From Prosapia bicincta (taxonomy: Eukaryota > Arthropoda > Insecta > Hemiptera > Cercopidae), in assembly GCA_036971475.1 (NCBI GenBank), contig JBAIZL010000002.1, positions 329,428,645-329,492,644 of the forward strand: a stretch of DNA of 64,000 nt. The letters run 5' to 3'. Both the position numbers and the translations under genes were made by a program. Below the pieces are notes generated by a model. It was not told where the DNA came from. It saw nothing but the letters and a program-made list of their open reading frames with translations, and did not search any database. Within the stretch, counting starts at the first letter, position 1. Each line of letters begins with the position of its first letter. This document shows positions 1 to 12,300 of this stretch, piece after piece.

Positions 1-591
1 TAAAACACATAAGAAATGTAATTTTTCAACACATATACTAATTTACGCAAAACCATTTATACAAAATTACTTTTATATTGAAAATGATATTTATAAAAAT
101 ATTTTCTATTAGTAATAATTAACAATTAATTAATAAAAACTTTTAGAAATACATTTTAAGTTATTAGTAAAGTTTTATATAGGAGAATATAGAAATTTGT
201 GTCCCATTTTGTATTGTTTTCATATTTTTTTGTGCGTTCTCTCCAAATATGTATAATTATTGTTTAATTAATGGCTACTTATAATTATCTTCTGTGTTAC
301 TTTATACAAATAAAATAGTCGTTGCTCGCCGCGAATCCAATTTGTGTGACACAGTCAATGGCCTAAACATAGAAACCATTCCTAGCATAATCATGTAATT
401 TTACAGGATTATAAAATAAAGATTTTTTCAAATACCTGAGTAAAATAAAAACAATATTTTTTTAAATTAAAATTTCAAAATATTTCTTAAATAACATTCA
501 CTGGAATTACTTTTTGAAATTCACACCACGTTACGAATTAGAAACCTAATGAACATGTAGTGTACAAGATTATATTGCTCAACGTTTTCTG
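1..591. other. AT-rich intronic sequence, no feature seen
   Basis: Very AT-rich sequence with many short A and T runs and no open frame of note. By position it belongs to the unc-13 intron that follows the exon at 5327-5450 (the gene runs on the minus strand). I see no repeat unit, exon or RNA gene here. Confidence 0.5.
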
Positions 592-873
592 ATGCTCTCA
601 ATGTATTCAGGAATTAATGTCGGCGACACGGTTTGCCTGCGTCTACACGGGATGGGAGGTGACCACATCAAAGCCTCGCCGCAAGGACATCGGCCTTGTT
701 ACAGCCGCCGTCGATATTCTAACGATCGGATTAACAGAGGTAGCTTCGGATGCAGGGGTAATGGTACAAGTCACGCGACGAACAAACCTATCCATTAACC
801 TGCCCATTTTGGGTACATTCGCCGGTGTGTTAGGCGGGAAAGTGTGGAAGAGAGAAAGACGGTGAAAAAACAA
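592..873. other. GC-rich, coding-looking island of unknown origin
   Basis: This island is clearly richer in GC than its AT-rich surroundings and is open on both strands. The plus frame gives 82 codons from 617 with many G or C third positions and a hydrophobic middle; the minus frame gives 76 codons. I do not recognise either product. A pyrimidine-poor cag precedes the plus frame near 608-610. It may be a remnant of a mobile element or captured gene rather than an exon. It is not part of UNC-13 as far as I can tell, because neither translation resembles the segment expected after the first C2 domain. Confidence 0.3.
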
Positions 874-3145
874 GAATGGTCACAAGCAGTACCTATTTTT
901 CGACTATAATTCCTTGACAAATAACACAGAGATAAATCCTTATGTAGGAAATCTACAATCTAACATTTCAAAATGCTACCCTTATAATCCAACCACAAAC
1001 TCGTGACTCCCCCCCGAGTGACTAGCATCAGGCCTGAGACGGTGGGGGGGGGGGCTTGGTGCCGGTATGTAAGGCCTGGACTGGTGACAGGCCTACTCCT
1101 AGGACGTGAAAAACACCAATCAGACGCTTTTGCAGGGGTACTCTGAACCAGTAAAACTTGGCCAGTTTTCACAGGTAGTGCATTCCTACTTGAGAAGTGA
1201 AGTAGTAGAGTATATGGAGCAAGGAGAAGATGTTGAAAGATTGCAGAAGAAATAGGTGATGACATTTTGCAAGGACTGGCTGACTCCCGTCCTTACCGCC
1301 CTACCGGGAACTCTACTTTCATAGAACCATATATAGAGCCTACACTAGCATATGAAACCCCTCCCCACGAAACCTTTCCTCAACTCATGTACCCGGAGGA
1401 CAGAACCTCCTTGGGCTGAGTACATGATCCGTAACATGTTCCTTTGGGAACAGCAAGAAATAGACTGAAGTATTTTGACGTAACTCCGAGCATGACTCGC
1501 GGAGTTCCAAACATTCACATCTGTGATCACACACTATGCATGAGGAGGAGGATTCTTAGACTGTATTTAACAAAACCGAGTCAGTGGCGATGCTTGGCCC
1601 ATGTACTGTAGAGGCACTGAAGGTACATCTTTCTGCCCAATACACAATCTGATGATGAGGCTGTCGTGACCATAATAAATTTTCTTCTAACAATGAATGA
1701 CAGTTCTAACAACCTGTAATAGGTTGTCACCATAAAGGTTCCCCTCCGAACGTGAAGCTCCCATTCCGTTGCCGGGCTTTAATTCTGTGTCCGGGCAGTT
1801 TCGATTGGGATTCTTGGCATCTTTATCAGTGATAATTCTCCTTTGAAGGCCAGTTCGTACTCTTATTATAGTTTATATTATGAGTCGATCCTCATTGGTA
1901 CTGTACAGCTGTTGTTTCATTAAAATTGAATTCTGTCTGTGTTTGAATGTAACTTTGCATTCCCTTCCAACAGGACCACCTTGAAGACAGTGTCATTGTG
2001 AATACCTCCAGCCTCCTTTCAGAGCTTGTCTGTACACACATTTCCAGTCAATGACGTGTTATCTGAATATAAACACAAACTTCCCGTGATAACATTCAAG
2101 TTCCTCCTAAGATGTAGTTAATATTTTGATTGACACAGTTGACAGTCGTTCTTAGCGTTGACACAGAAGCTTTTGTTGACGCTTTTCGGAGTAAATTCAT
2201 CATTTTAGAACTTTCTGTGAACGTTTTCTCTCCGCATGAAGAACGTGCAGGAATATAAACAAGTAGGAAATTTAAAACTAGGCGTAAAGAGCACATTAGA
2301 TTGTACAAATATGAGACACATTATTCAAACTTTGCGACTAAATTCATAGAAGGACATTAGCTACACAAAAGTAAATTGAAAAAGCGACTAAACCCATAAA
2401 GTACGAAAATAAAGGGAAACGCAATGATATGTACGAAGCAAAGTTAAAGAACATGGAAATAATAAATGCATAAATACAAAAGTAATGTTTCTGAATCTAA
2501 AATTGCTGAGAAATGAGAAATATAGCAGAAGCAAAATGAGCACTATATATGCGGAATAAAATTTATGGAGTTGTATCCATTAAGTAATATTAATAATTAT
2601 TTTATAAGTAGATATTGATTACATGGACATAAATAAATTCATAACTAAACATACGCTGGCATTTTATAGCTAGATTATATATTCTTATATAGATTCTGAA
2701 TTTTTATTACCATCAGTTATATAATTTGTAGAATAAATTTCTGAGCAAGAAATTTTAACGTCTACGGATAGTCGATAGCTAGAGCTTTCAAGTAAATATT
2801 TGGCAATGTACATTCGTTTTTCTTACTGTAACCTAACATCACGGCTTTCGAGCTCCAAGTCCCCCTCGCTAGAGGCAGTGAAATTTATCGTTAATCCTTT
2901 CTTACTGAAAATAAATTTTATTTAACGCAACAAACTGGCGTCAATGTTTTTTATATTGTCTAGCTTTAGAGAGGGTGGACAACATTCTGTAAGAGTCTTA
3001 ATTTTCAGTTGAAATAACTTTCTACTCTGCGCAGAAAGCAGCGATCCTGCGTATAAAACGCAATCAACTAAAAGCTAAAGACTTTAGGCCATGTAACTCA
3101 TCCTTGAGTTAGGGCTGCAGTTACACAGCGAAAGTGAATCAGAGA
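874..3145. other. Intronic sequence without recognisable gene
   Basis: Mixed-composition sequence with no exon that I can recognise. It includes an 11-base G run at 1044-1054 within a locally GC-rich stretch (about 1000-1560) that may be an old mobile-element fragment. From about 2300 onward it becomes strongly AT-rich. The short open frames here (for example minus 960-1265 and minus 1345-1530) have no recognisable family features. Confidence 0.4.
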
Positions 3146-3147
3146 CA

Positions 3148-3712
3148 CAATTTCTCAACAATGTCAGTAATAGTGGTTATTAAATGCGCTGAATTTATCA
3201 GGGACAAACACAATTTCTCAACAGTGTCAGTAATAGTGGTTATTAAATGCGATGGATTTATCAGGGACAAACAAAATTTCTCAACAATGCCAGTGATGGT
3301 GGTTATTAAATGCGCTGGATTTATCAGAGAAAAAGAAAATTTCTCAATAATGCCATTAATAGTGGTTATTACATGGGCTGGATTCTCGGACACCAACCAA
3401 ATTTCACAATTGAATAATGCCAGTAATAGTGGTTATTAAATGAGCTGGATTCATCAGCGACAAACAAAATTTCACAATTGAATAATGCCAGTAGTAGTGG
3501 TTGTTAAATGCGCTGAATTTATCAGGGAGCAACAAAATTTCACAATTGAATAATGCCAGTAATAGTGGTTATTAAATGAGCTGGATTCATCAGCGACAAA
3601 CAAAATTTCACAATTGAATAATGCCAGTAGTAGTGGTTGTAAAATGCGCTGAATTTATCAGGGAGCAACTAAATTTCACAATTCAATAATGCTAGTAATA
3701 GTGATAATAATA
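3148..3712 (+). repeat. Tandem repeat with 63-bp units changing to 68-bp units
   Basis: Copies of a unit beginning near aatttctca start at 3148, 3211, 3274 and 3337 (63-bp steps), then near 3399, 3467, 3535, 3603 and 3671 (68-bp steps). The longer form contains an added ttgaa after the acaa in the unit start. Each unit carries a copy of the agt(a/g)gtggttattaaatg segment. The last units alternate in pairs, so a dimer was probably amplified. Short open frames across it on both strands are by-products of the repeat. Confidence 0.9.
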
Positions 3713-4785
3713 AATACATTCGTACGTAATATAAAAATGTCTTGAAACTAGTTTCGAATTTTGCAAACGTAAAATAGTATTACAATTACACGTTATGGAG
3801 GATAATTAAGATATAGTGGAAGGTAGTATTAGTGTGGGGACGTAGAGCCTCTCGTCTTCGAGGATAACATAATGCGAGTAGGAAGTGACCCCGTAGCCAC
3901 ACTTGGTAACTGAAGGAAATGTGGTACCCCGCCTACACCAGCCTACGTTCGACTCCCGCATTCGGAGGTTTCGAGGACCTTTATGTAAGCCGAGCAATTT
4001 AAAACAAACCTGTCCATTATGCGGATATTGTCCGTTCACGACACGTAATGCCTGTACTTTTACCAAAATGAAGGTCGCTGGATCTCATAACTTTTAGGAA
4101 AACCAACTATAAAAGAAAATGACAAGAACTATAGCAACTCTGGAGAAATGTGTGTTTAGGATAATTTCCATGTTATTGCATTTGCTGAGAATGGGGAAAA
4201 CTTAGAAACATCGTGTTTACTCTTCGCGGCAACGGTTTTGTTTGACCAACGTGTCGGTTGTGGCGCGGTCTAACCACACGCCAAATCATGACTGTTGAAG
4301 CAAAATTAATTTTATTTTTTTTTGTTATTTTTAAAATGATTAAATTTTTTATTATTAATTTATTTATCTCTTAGTGAGTTTTTATAATTTTATTTTAACA
4401 TTATTGTTTTCGTGCTATTGTTTTCATCTTGATAGACCTTATAATAATTGTTAAGAGCTACACTGTTTATATAAAGGTAATTAATTGGCCTTAAAGTAAA
4501 TTGTCTCTCTCATTCGAAACGGTCAAATGCTAGTCTTAGAAATATCAAAATTATACCCACATCACTAGTACCGTTTCGCTGATGATGACAAGAAAACAAC
4601 TGGAAACAAGTTGAATACGTTGACAGGTTGACGTTCGGAACAGAAGTGATAACAATGGAGCGTGTCTCAGGTATAGTCTCAGTCGGTATCTTAGCGTTAT
4701 CATATCTCATGGTACTTCCTTCCAGGCACCATGTATACAGTGTAAGCAAATATGTAGATACATACCTTGATGCACAAAACTGTAT
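3713..4785. other. Intronic sequence; possible tRNA-derived SINE fragment inside
   Basis: Mostly AT-rich and featureless. Around 3840-4100 the GC content rises, and the segment near 3947-3960 contains gttcgactcccg, which resembles a polymerase III B box. I cannot find a good A box at the usual spacing, so a SINE origin is only a suggestion. The short open frames on both strands at 3806-4097 have no family resemblance. Confidence 0.3.
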
Positions 4786-4955
4786 GTGTGTGTATGTGAC
4801 GCTATGTTTGAGTGTGTTTGTGTGTGTTTGTGTGTGTGTGTGTGTGTGTGTATGGATGGTGTCTGTGTGAGTGTAACTGTGTGTGTATGTGACGCTATGT
4901 TTGAGTGTGTGTGTGTGTGTTTGCATATGTAGGTGTGTGTGTGTGTTTGCATATG

Positions 4956-5016
<61 letters not shown>

Positions 5017-5056
5017 GTGCGTGCGTGTGCGTGTGTGTGTATGTGTGTGTGTACAA
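4786..5056 (+). repeat. (GT)n microsatellite with interspersed degenerate units
   Basis: Long GT runs with short interruptions (gtatgtgacgctatgtttgag appears twice as a spacer). The purest run is about 4960-5010. On the unc-13 sense strand this is a (CA)n tract that ends about 270 bases downstream of the 5' splice site of the exon at 5327-5450. Apparent cysteine/valine open frames here are artefacts. Confidence 0.97.
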
Positions 5057-5326
5057 TTACATTCCTAATGAGTCAGTTCCCACTGACAGAGCTAATGTAA
5101 TTATTCGAAAAAATAAATTCCTCAAATCCTCTATAGTAAAAAACTTAAATTTATATATTTTATATTGCCGAGGAACAGTTTTGATCATTAAAATTCAAAT
5201 TAGTATTTTAAATTGTAAGATAACGAGAAAGCCATATTAGATTAATAACATCAGCTAAATATCATTGCCTCTGAAGATTGTTGTCTCCTTACATGCTCAT
5301 AGTGTTTTTAGTGTACGATGACTTAC

Positions 5327-5450
5327 CAAAAGGCAGCTCAAAGCGGCAGTCGACCAGCAAGGAGTGACCTGTAGGGTTCTTAGTGCCGACTACTTCCCCG
5401 CCCATCATCACAAGCTCGCCGTCCAGAGACACCCACTCCCCCGGCCCTTC
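5327..5450 (-). CDS. unc-13: unc-13 exon encoding the second part of the N-terminal C2 domain
   Basis: UNC-13/Munc13 primes synaptic vesicles by helping open syntaxin and assemble SNARE complexes at presynaptic active zones; its N-terminal C2 (C2A-type) domain is a protein-protein interaction module. This exon is 124 bp: 41 codons plus one base. It begins EGPGEW and continues with GELVMMGGEVVG, GTKNPTGHS, and ends in LLVDCRFELPF plus a split codon starting with G. That order (EGPGEW, GTK-P, LLD-RFELP then D) is the one known in Munc13 C2A. The acceptor is tttgcag at the 5' side and the donor is G|gtaagt, both canonical. It starts in phase 0 and ends in phase 1, with no stop or frameshift. Its upstream partner is the exon at 59161-59278. 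The following exon is not in the window. Confidence 0.88.
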
Positions 5451-5455
5451 CTGCA

Positions 5456-6189
5456 AACAAACATTCAAAGCATGCTGTCAGATCCGTTACTAAACATTGG
5501 TTACCCATGTCTGGAAAGCAGAACAGGAATGGTTATAGAAAAGGTAGAACGATAAGAGAAGTGTTCAAGGGAAACTTATACTTTGTACAAAGTTGGTAAA
5601 GTACATGATGAAAGGAATAAAGGGAAACTGTGGGGGAAACTAACAACTACTTAGAAACCAATTGCTATAAACTGTGACTGAACTGTTTTAAATTGAATAA
5701 TCGAAAAATTTTAATTACTACAGCCTCCAACGTGATACTATTATTACATTCGCTGGTCCTTATACCATTTCATACACACATAAGTAGGAGTTTACTGTAT
5801 AGCAAAATAACCCGTTTACAGCTATTAAAACATGTTTATAAAACATAAAAATATATCATTAACGAACAAGTACAAATAAAATCAAAAAACTATGAATTAT
5901 TCAACCTACTAGACAAAATTAACCCCAAAACAAACTAAAAGACTCGCACAGTGCAGTGAATCCAAAAATAGAACATAACGGTACACCAGTGACAACGGGA
6001 ATTCTACACAGCCGCAGTCTACTACAATCCCCGCTCAGTATGCCCGATGATGATGACAATGCCAGTCATTGAAAGTTAACTCGCATAAATACCAAGTAAG
6101 TTTCTTGTTTAAGTACATATAGTGAAAGTGATATATATATTTCAATATTTCCAATCGTTAATAATTTGTATTCATCTACTCGAGTTCAA
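5456..6189. other. unc-13: Intron sequence, no feature seen
   Basis: AT-rich intronic sequence directly upstream of the unc-13 acceptor (minus strand). No repeat unit or open frame of interest was seen. Confidence 0.5.
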
Positions 6190-6560
6190 ATACATTTTTT
6201 GAAACTTGCAGGGGATGACAATTGATGTTAATATAGTTTTTATTCAAATAATAATTTATTAATTATATTTACTGAACTAATTTTAGTTTTATATGGGAGA
6301 AAACCTTTTCACAAAATGGGAAAGGTATGCAATATAGCTATTTCGTCCCATCTGGCTTAAAATAAGTGATAACATATATAAAAAAGCTGATTTTATGTTA
6401 TAGGTTATGTGGTAGAACAGCTGTTTTAACGCATAGGTTATGTTACTTTATTTACATTAATTGAAATTATTTAATAAGAAGTGACTAAAATAAAATTTGT
6501 CTTTCTTGGTTTAACTAGGAATCGATTTAAAAAAATGTTTATTTACATTACTTGCTTTTA
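6190..6560 (-). repeat. Interspersed repeat family, copy 1 (minus orientation)
   Basis: The reverse complement matches segments at 42655-43085 and 49905-50325. Shared landmarks are tatgcgttaaaac, a segment like aacctattacaataaa, a gcatacctt / gcgtagctt segment, and a terminal part that resembles cttctcccat. I do not recognise the family. It could be a SINE, a MITE or a LINE 3' end. In the two plus copies the 3' side abuts a TA/GT microsatellite. Confidence 0.65.
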
Positions 6561-7029
6561 CACACCACATTCCTTAACCTATACTATTTACCCAGTCATT
6601 TTATCTATCTCACTTTGACCATCTTACTATCGACGGACTTCATTTAGAAAGTTGATTTTACAGGTTTTATATAGTACGTAAAATAATTAATATAAAATCT
6701 AAATCATTACTTTCCATCTAAAAACACTCTCGAATAAGTAAATCATTGGTTATAGCGGTTATATGGATTTAAGTTTTCGAAAATGTATTGCTGTTTTAAC
6801 TGCAAGTACATAACGTCTTCATGTGTCCTAATCGAGGTTGTGCTCCCTATACCTCTTCATAACCCCAACGTTTAATCAGACAAAGGACGTTGCATGATAT
6901 GATGTTCATGTATTCAACGAAAACGTTTCATCTGCTCCAGTCACCTTTTGAATCAATTCGAAACAGCTGCCATATCACACTTTACAAAGATATACAGCTG
7001 AAGTGCTGTACTACCGCTATCCTTTTCGG
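6561..7029. other. unc-13: Intron sequence, no feature seen
   Basis: AT-rich intronic sequence without a recognisable repeat, exon or RNA gene. Confidence 0.45.
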
Positions 7030-7262
7030 GGGCTAAAAGTCATCAGGTTTAGTCTGACCGAGGAAATGTACAGGAGAGGAAGGCTCATGGGGTAAAACAC
7101 AGTGGGTGTCATATTTGAGTGGGAACTGCTATCGCGGGAGGGAAGCGGTGCAGCGTTGTACACCATATTATCAACTACCTTGTTCACTGTCTCAGCGGTA
7201 CCTTTTTCACACAACTCTAGTGCCTATGCGCATCTCAAGTCAGGCTAAACCTGACGACCTTG
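7030..7262. repeat. Imperfect inverted repeat with arms about 30 bp
   Basis: The arm at 7030-7058 (ggctaaaagtcatcaggttt, then agtctga) is the approximate reverse complement of the arm near 7235-7262 (tcaggctaaacctgacgacc, then ttgcc). The 170-base spacer is locally GC-rich. This looks like a small fold-back element or the ends of a MITE; no target-site duplication was established. Confidence 0.45.
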
Positions 7263-7267
7263 CCTCT

Positions 7268-7452
7268 TCGGGGGTTTGCATGTCGGATTAGGGTTTAAGT
7301 GCTTGCTTGGGGTTGTGTATTTTATTGAGGGTTACGTGTCTTCTTGGGAGATGCGTGCGTGAATGGTATGTTTACATATCGGCTTGTGGTTTAATGTCTG
7401 CTAGGGGTTTACGTGTCTGCTTGAGGATTACGTAAATTCTTAAAGATTTACA
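7268..7452 (+). repeat. Degenerate minisatellite, about 25-32-bp units
   Basis: Several imperfect copies of a gggttta-cgtgtctgcttg type unit follow one another (ggggtttacgtgtctgcttg is the clearest). Spacing varies, so the array is old. Confidence 0.5.
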
Positions 7453-8166
7453 TGCAACACGACTTTCATTCCCTTTCCTGCAATTTACAGAATTGTCCTC
7501 CACCCACAGCTGAGAGAGAAACCGTAGAGGAAATTAGGACGTTTTAAACAAAAACAGGAAATTATATATCAGAAAATAATTCATCTTTGCTACATTTTTA
7601 CATTTCCCGTCTTCGCGTCGGGACCACGACAAACCCTCACCTAGACGCCTGCTTTCCATAGAAATACCACAGACATATAAATTCCAAGTTTAATCTCGGT
7701 TATGCTCAGCAATCCTTTCCAGTTATTTTCTTTTTTAAGTTGGCAACGCTCCAGGGCAGCCAACTGTAGACACATCTGTTACTGCAAGTGAAACTTTCAA
7801 GATTTAAAGGTCGCCAGAAGTAGTTAGTGCTCCGGAAAAACTGGCGTAGGATACCAAAAAAGGAAAGCTATTTCTGTAAAGTGGCGTCAGTTTATGCTGT
7901 ACAACAATGGTCATGTTGGATTTCTATAAATTGTAACATGAAATTATTAAGGCTAAAACTTTATTTTAAAAACATTCAAAGGATATATTAAGTCCGTCTA
8001 AGTAATAACATGACTGAGGCATAATTGGGCCTACAATTTGAAACTACTATTCTAGGATTACAGGACCCTCTGTAATGCAAAGTACGAAACACGTCAGGCG
8101 ACAATCCTTGCAATGCTAAATAAAACAAGATTATTTTATCCTCTAAAACCGATAAACTACAATCCG
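7453..8166. other. unc-13: Intron sequence next to the large satellite
   Basis: No recognisable exon or repeat unit. This stretch forms the unique left flank of the 154-bp satellite and would be a suitable anchor for checking the array. Confidence 0.45.
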
Positions 8167-10929
8167 ATGCCAAAAGATACTTAAGAAAAACTGCCTCTCA
8201 TATAATGGTTACCTAGTTCTCTGCAAAGCCAATAATAATGAATGTTAGCTAAGCGAATATAAAATTAAAGCTAAGAACCACATTGAAAACATTCTGTTCT
8301 CCCAAACATATATTTTCTGATGCCAGATCATACTGAAGGTGAACCGCCTCTCACTTTATGGTTACCTGCTTCTCCTGAAAGCCAATAATAAAGAATGTTA
8401 GCTACGTGACAATAATGGCAAAGCTAAGAACTACATTAAAAACATTCTATCCTCGCAAAACATATACTTTCTGGTGCCAGAAGATACAAAAGAAGAACCG
8501 CCTTTCACTTTATGGTTACCTAGTTCTCTGAATCGCAAGTAATATTGAATGTTGGCTACGTGACAATAATGGCAAAGCTAAGAACTACATTAAAAACATT
8601 CTATCCTCGCAAAACATATACTTTCTGGTGCCAGAAGATACAAAAGAAGAACCGCCTTTCACTTTATGGTTACCTAGTTCTCTGAATCGCAATTAATATT
8701 GAATGTTAGCTACGTGACAATAATGGCAAAGCTAAGAACTATATTAAAAACATTCTATCCTCGCAAAACATATACTTTCTGGTGCCAGAAGATACAAAAG
8801 AAGAACCGCCTTTCACTTTATGGTTACCTAGTTCTCTGAATCGCAAGTAATATTAAATGTTGGCTACGTGACAATAATGGCAAAGCTAAGAACTATATTA
8901 AAAACATTCTATCCTCGCAAAACATATACTTTCTGGTGCCAGAAGATACAAAAGAAGAACCGCCTTTCACTTTATGGTTACCTAGTTCTCTGAATCGCAA
9001 TTAATATTGAATGTTAGCTACGTGACAATAATGGCAAAGCTCAAAACTACATTAAAAACATTCTATCCTCGCAAAACATATACTTTCTGGTGCCAGAAGA
9101 TACAAAAGAAGAACCGCCTTTCAATTTATGGTTACCTAGTTCTCTGAGTCGCAAGTAATATTGAATGTTAGCTACGCGACAATAATGGCAAAGCTAAGAA
9201 CTACATTTAAAACATTCTATCCTCGCAAAACATATACTTTCTGGTGCCAGAAGATACAAAAGAAGAACCGCCTTTCACTTTATGGTTACCTAGTTCTCTG
9301 AGTCGCAAGTAATATAGAATGTTAGCTAAGCGACAATAATGGCAAAGCGAAGAACTACATTGAAAACATTCTATCCTCGCAAAACATATACTTTCTGGTG
9401 CCAGAAGATACAAAAGAAGAACCGCCTTTCACTTTATGGTTACCTAGTTCTCTGAATCGCAAGTAATATTGAATGTTGGCTACGTGACAATAATGGCAAA
9501 GCTAAGAACTACATTAAAAACATTCTATCCTCGCAAAACATATACTTTCTGGTGCCAGAAGATACAAAAGAAGAACCGCCTTTCACTTTATGGTTACCTA
9601 GTTCTCTGAGTCGCAAGTAATATTGAATGTTAGCTACGCGACAATAATGGCAAAGCTAAGAACTACATTAAAAACATTCTATCCTCGCAAAACATATACT
9701 TTCTGATGCCAGAAGATCCTGAATGTGAATCGCCTCTCATTTTATTGTTACCTAGTTCTCTGAATCGCAAGTAATATTGAATGTTAGCTACGTGACAATA
9801 ATGGCAAAGCTAAGAACTACATTAAAAACATTCTATCCTCGCAAAACATATACTTTCTGATGCCAGAAGATCCTGAATGTGAACCGCCTCTCATTTTATT
9901 GTTACCTAGTTCTCTGAATCGCAAGTAATATTGAATGTTAGCTACGTGACAATAATGGCAAAGCTAAGAACTGCATTAAAAACATTCTATCCTCGCAAAA
10001 CATATACTTTCTGGTGCCAGAAAATCCTGAATGTGAACCGCCTCTCATTTTATTGTTAAATAGTTCTCTGAATCGCAAGTAATATTGAATGTTAGCTACG
10101 TGACAATAATGGCTAAGCTCAGAACTACATTAAAAACATTCTATCCTCGCAAAACATATACTTTCTGGTGCCAGAAGATAGAAAAGAAGAACCGCCTTTC
10201 ACTTTATGGTTACCTAGTTCTCTGAATCGCAATTAATATTGAATGTTAGCTACGTGACAATAATGGCAAAGCTAAGAACTATATTAAAAACATTCTATCC
10301 TCGCAAAACATATACTTTCTGGTGCCAGAAGATACAAAAGAAGAACCGCCTTTCACTTTATGGTTACCTAGTTCTCTGAATCGCAAGTAATATTGAATGT
10401 TAGCTACGTGACAATAATGGCAAAGCTAAGAACTACATTAAAAACATTCTATCTTCGCAAAACATATACTTTCTGGTGCCAGAAGATACAATAGAAGAAC
10501 CGCCTTTCACTTTATGGTTACCTAGTTCTCTGAGTCGCAAGTAATATTGAATGTTAGCTACGCGACAATAATGGCAAAGCTAAGAACTACATTAAAAACA
10601 TTCTATCCTCGCAAAACATATACTTTCTGGTGCCAGAATATCCTGAATGTGAACCGCCTTTCACTTTATGGTTACCTAGTTCTCTGAATCGCAATTAATA
10701 TTGAATGTAAGCTACGTGACAATAATGGCAAAGCTCAGAACTACATTAAAAACATTCTATCCTCGCAAAACATATACTTTCTGGTGCCAGAAGATACAAA
10801 AGAAGAACCGCCTTTCACTTTATGGTTACCTAGTTCTCTGAATCGCAAGTAATATTGAATGTTGGCTACGTGACAATAATGGCAAAGCTAAGAACTATAT
10901 TAAAAACATTCTATCCTCGCAAAACATAT

Positions 10930-12300
10930 ACTTTCTGGTGCCAGAATATCCTGAATGTGAACCGCCTTTCACTTTATGGTTACCTAGTTCTCTGAATCGC
11001 AATTAATACTGAATGTTAGCTACGTGATAATAATGGCAAAGCTCAAAACTACATTAAAAACATTCTATCCTCGCAAAACATATACTTTCTGGTGCCAGAA
11101 GATACAAAAGAAGAACCGCCTTTCACTTTATGGTTACCTAGTTCTCTGAATCGCAAGTAATATTGAATGTTGGCTACGTGACTATAATGCCAAAGCTAAG
11201 AACTACATTAAAAACATTCTATCCTCGCAAAACATATACTTTCTGGTGCCAGAAGATACAAAAGAAGAACCGCCTTTCACTTTATGGTTACCTAGTTCTC
11301 TGAATCGCAAGTAATATTGAATGTTACCTACGCGACAATAATGGCAAAGCTAAGAACTACATTTAAAACATTCAATCCTCGCAAAACATATACTTTCTGG
11401 TGCCAGAAGATACAAAAGAAGAACCGCCTTTCACTTTATGGTTACCTAGTTCTCTGAATCGCAAGTAATATTGAATGTTGGCTACGTGACAATAATGGCA
11501 AAGCTAAGAACTACATTAAAAACATTCTATCCTCGCAAAACATATACTTTCTGGTGCCAGAAGATACAAAAGAAGAACCGCCTTTCACTTTATGGTTACC
11601 TAGTTCTCTGAATCGCAATTAATATTGAATGTTAGCTACGTGACAATAATGGCAAAGCTAAGAACTATATTAAAAACATTCTATCCTCGCAAAACGTATA
11701 CTTTCTGATGCCAGAAGATACAAAAGAAGAACCGCCTTTCACTTTATGGCTAAATAGTTCTCTGAATCGCAAGTAATATTGAATATTGGCTACGTGACAA
11801 TAATGGCAAAGCTAAGAACTACATTAAAAACATTCTATCCTCGCAAAACATATACTTTCTGGTGCCAGAAGATACAAAAGAAGAACCGCCTTTCACTTTA
11901 TGGTTACCAAGTTCTCTGAGTCGCAAGTAATATTGAATGTTAGCTACGTGACAATAATGGCAAAGCTAAGAACTACATTAAAAACATTCTATCCTCGCAA
12001 AACATATACTTTCTGGTGCCAGAAGATACAAAAGAAGAACCGCCTTTCACTTTATGGTTACCTAGTTCTCTAAGTCGCAAGTAATATTGAATGTTAGCTA
12101 CGCGACAATAATGGCAAAGCTAAGAACTACAATAAAAACATTCTATCCTCGCAAAACATATACTTTCTGGTGCCAGAATATCCTGAATGTGAACCGCCTT
12201 TCACGTTATGGTTACCTAGTTCTCAGAATCGCAATTAATATTGAATGTTAGCTACGTGACAATAATGGCAAAGCTCAGAACTACATTAAAAACATTCTAT
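10930..12300 (+). repeat. Satellite block duplicated 20-23 monomers downstream
   Basis: Private variants in this block reappear near 14.5-15.4 kb. The aattaatact variant is at 11001 and 14543 (23 units apart), atgttaccta at 11321 and 14709 (22 units), taaatagttc at 11751 and 14985 (21 units), and tcacgttatg at 12201 and 15281 (20 units). The offset shrinks by single monomers across the block, so one copy lost or gained individual monomers after the duplication. Confidence 0.85.

Noticed and set aside
3840..4100. tRNA gene or tRNA-derived SINE
   Set aside because: Only a B-box-like word is present. No cloverleaf, A box or poly(A)/simple tail could be shown.
1..5326. Following unc-13 exon (after RFELPF-D)
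   Set aside because: No minus-strand segment with the expected acidic/aromatic start and a matching phase-1 acceptor was found.
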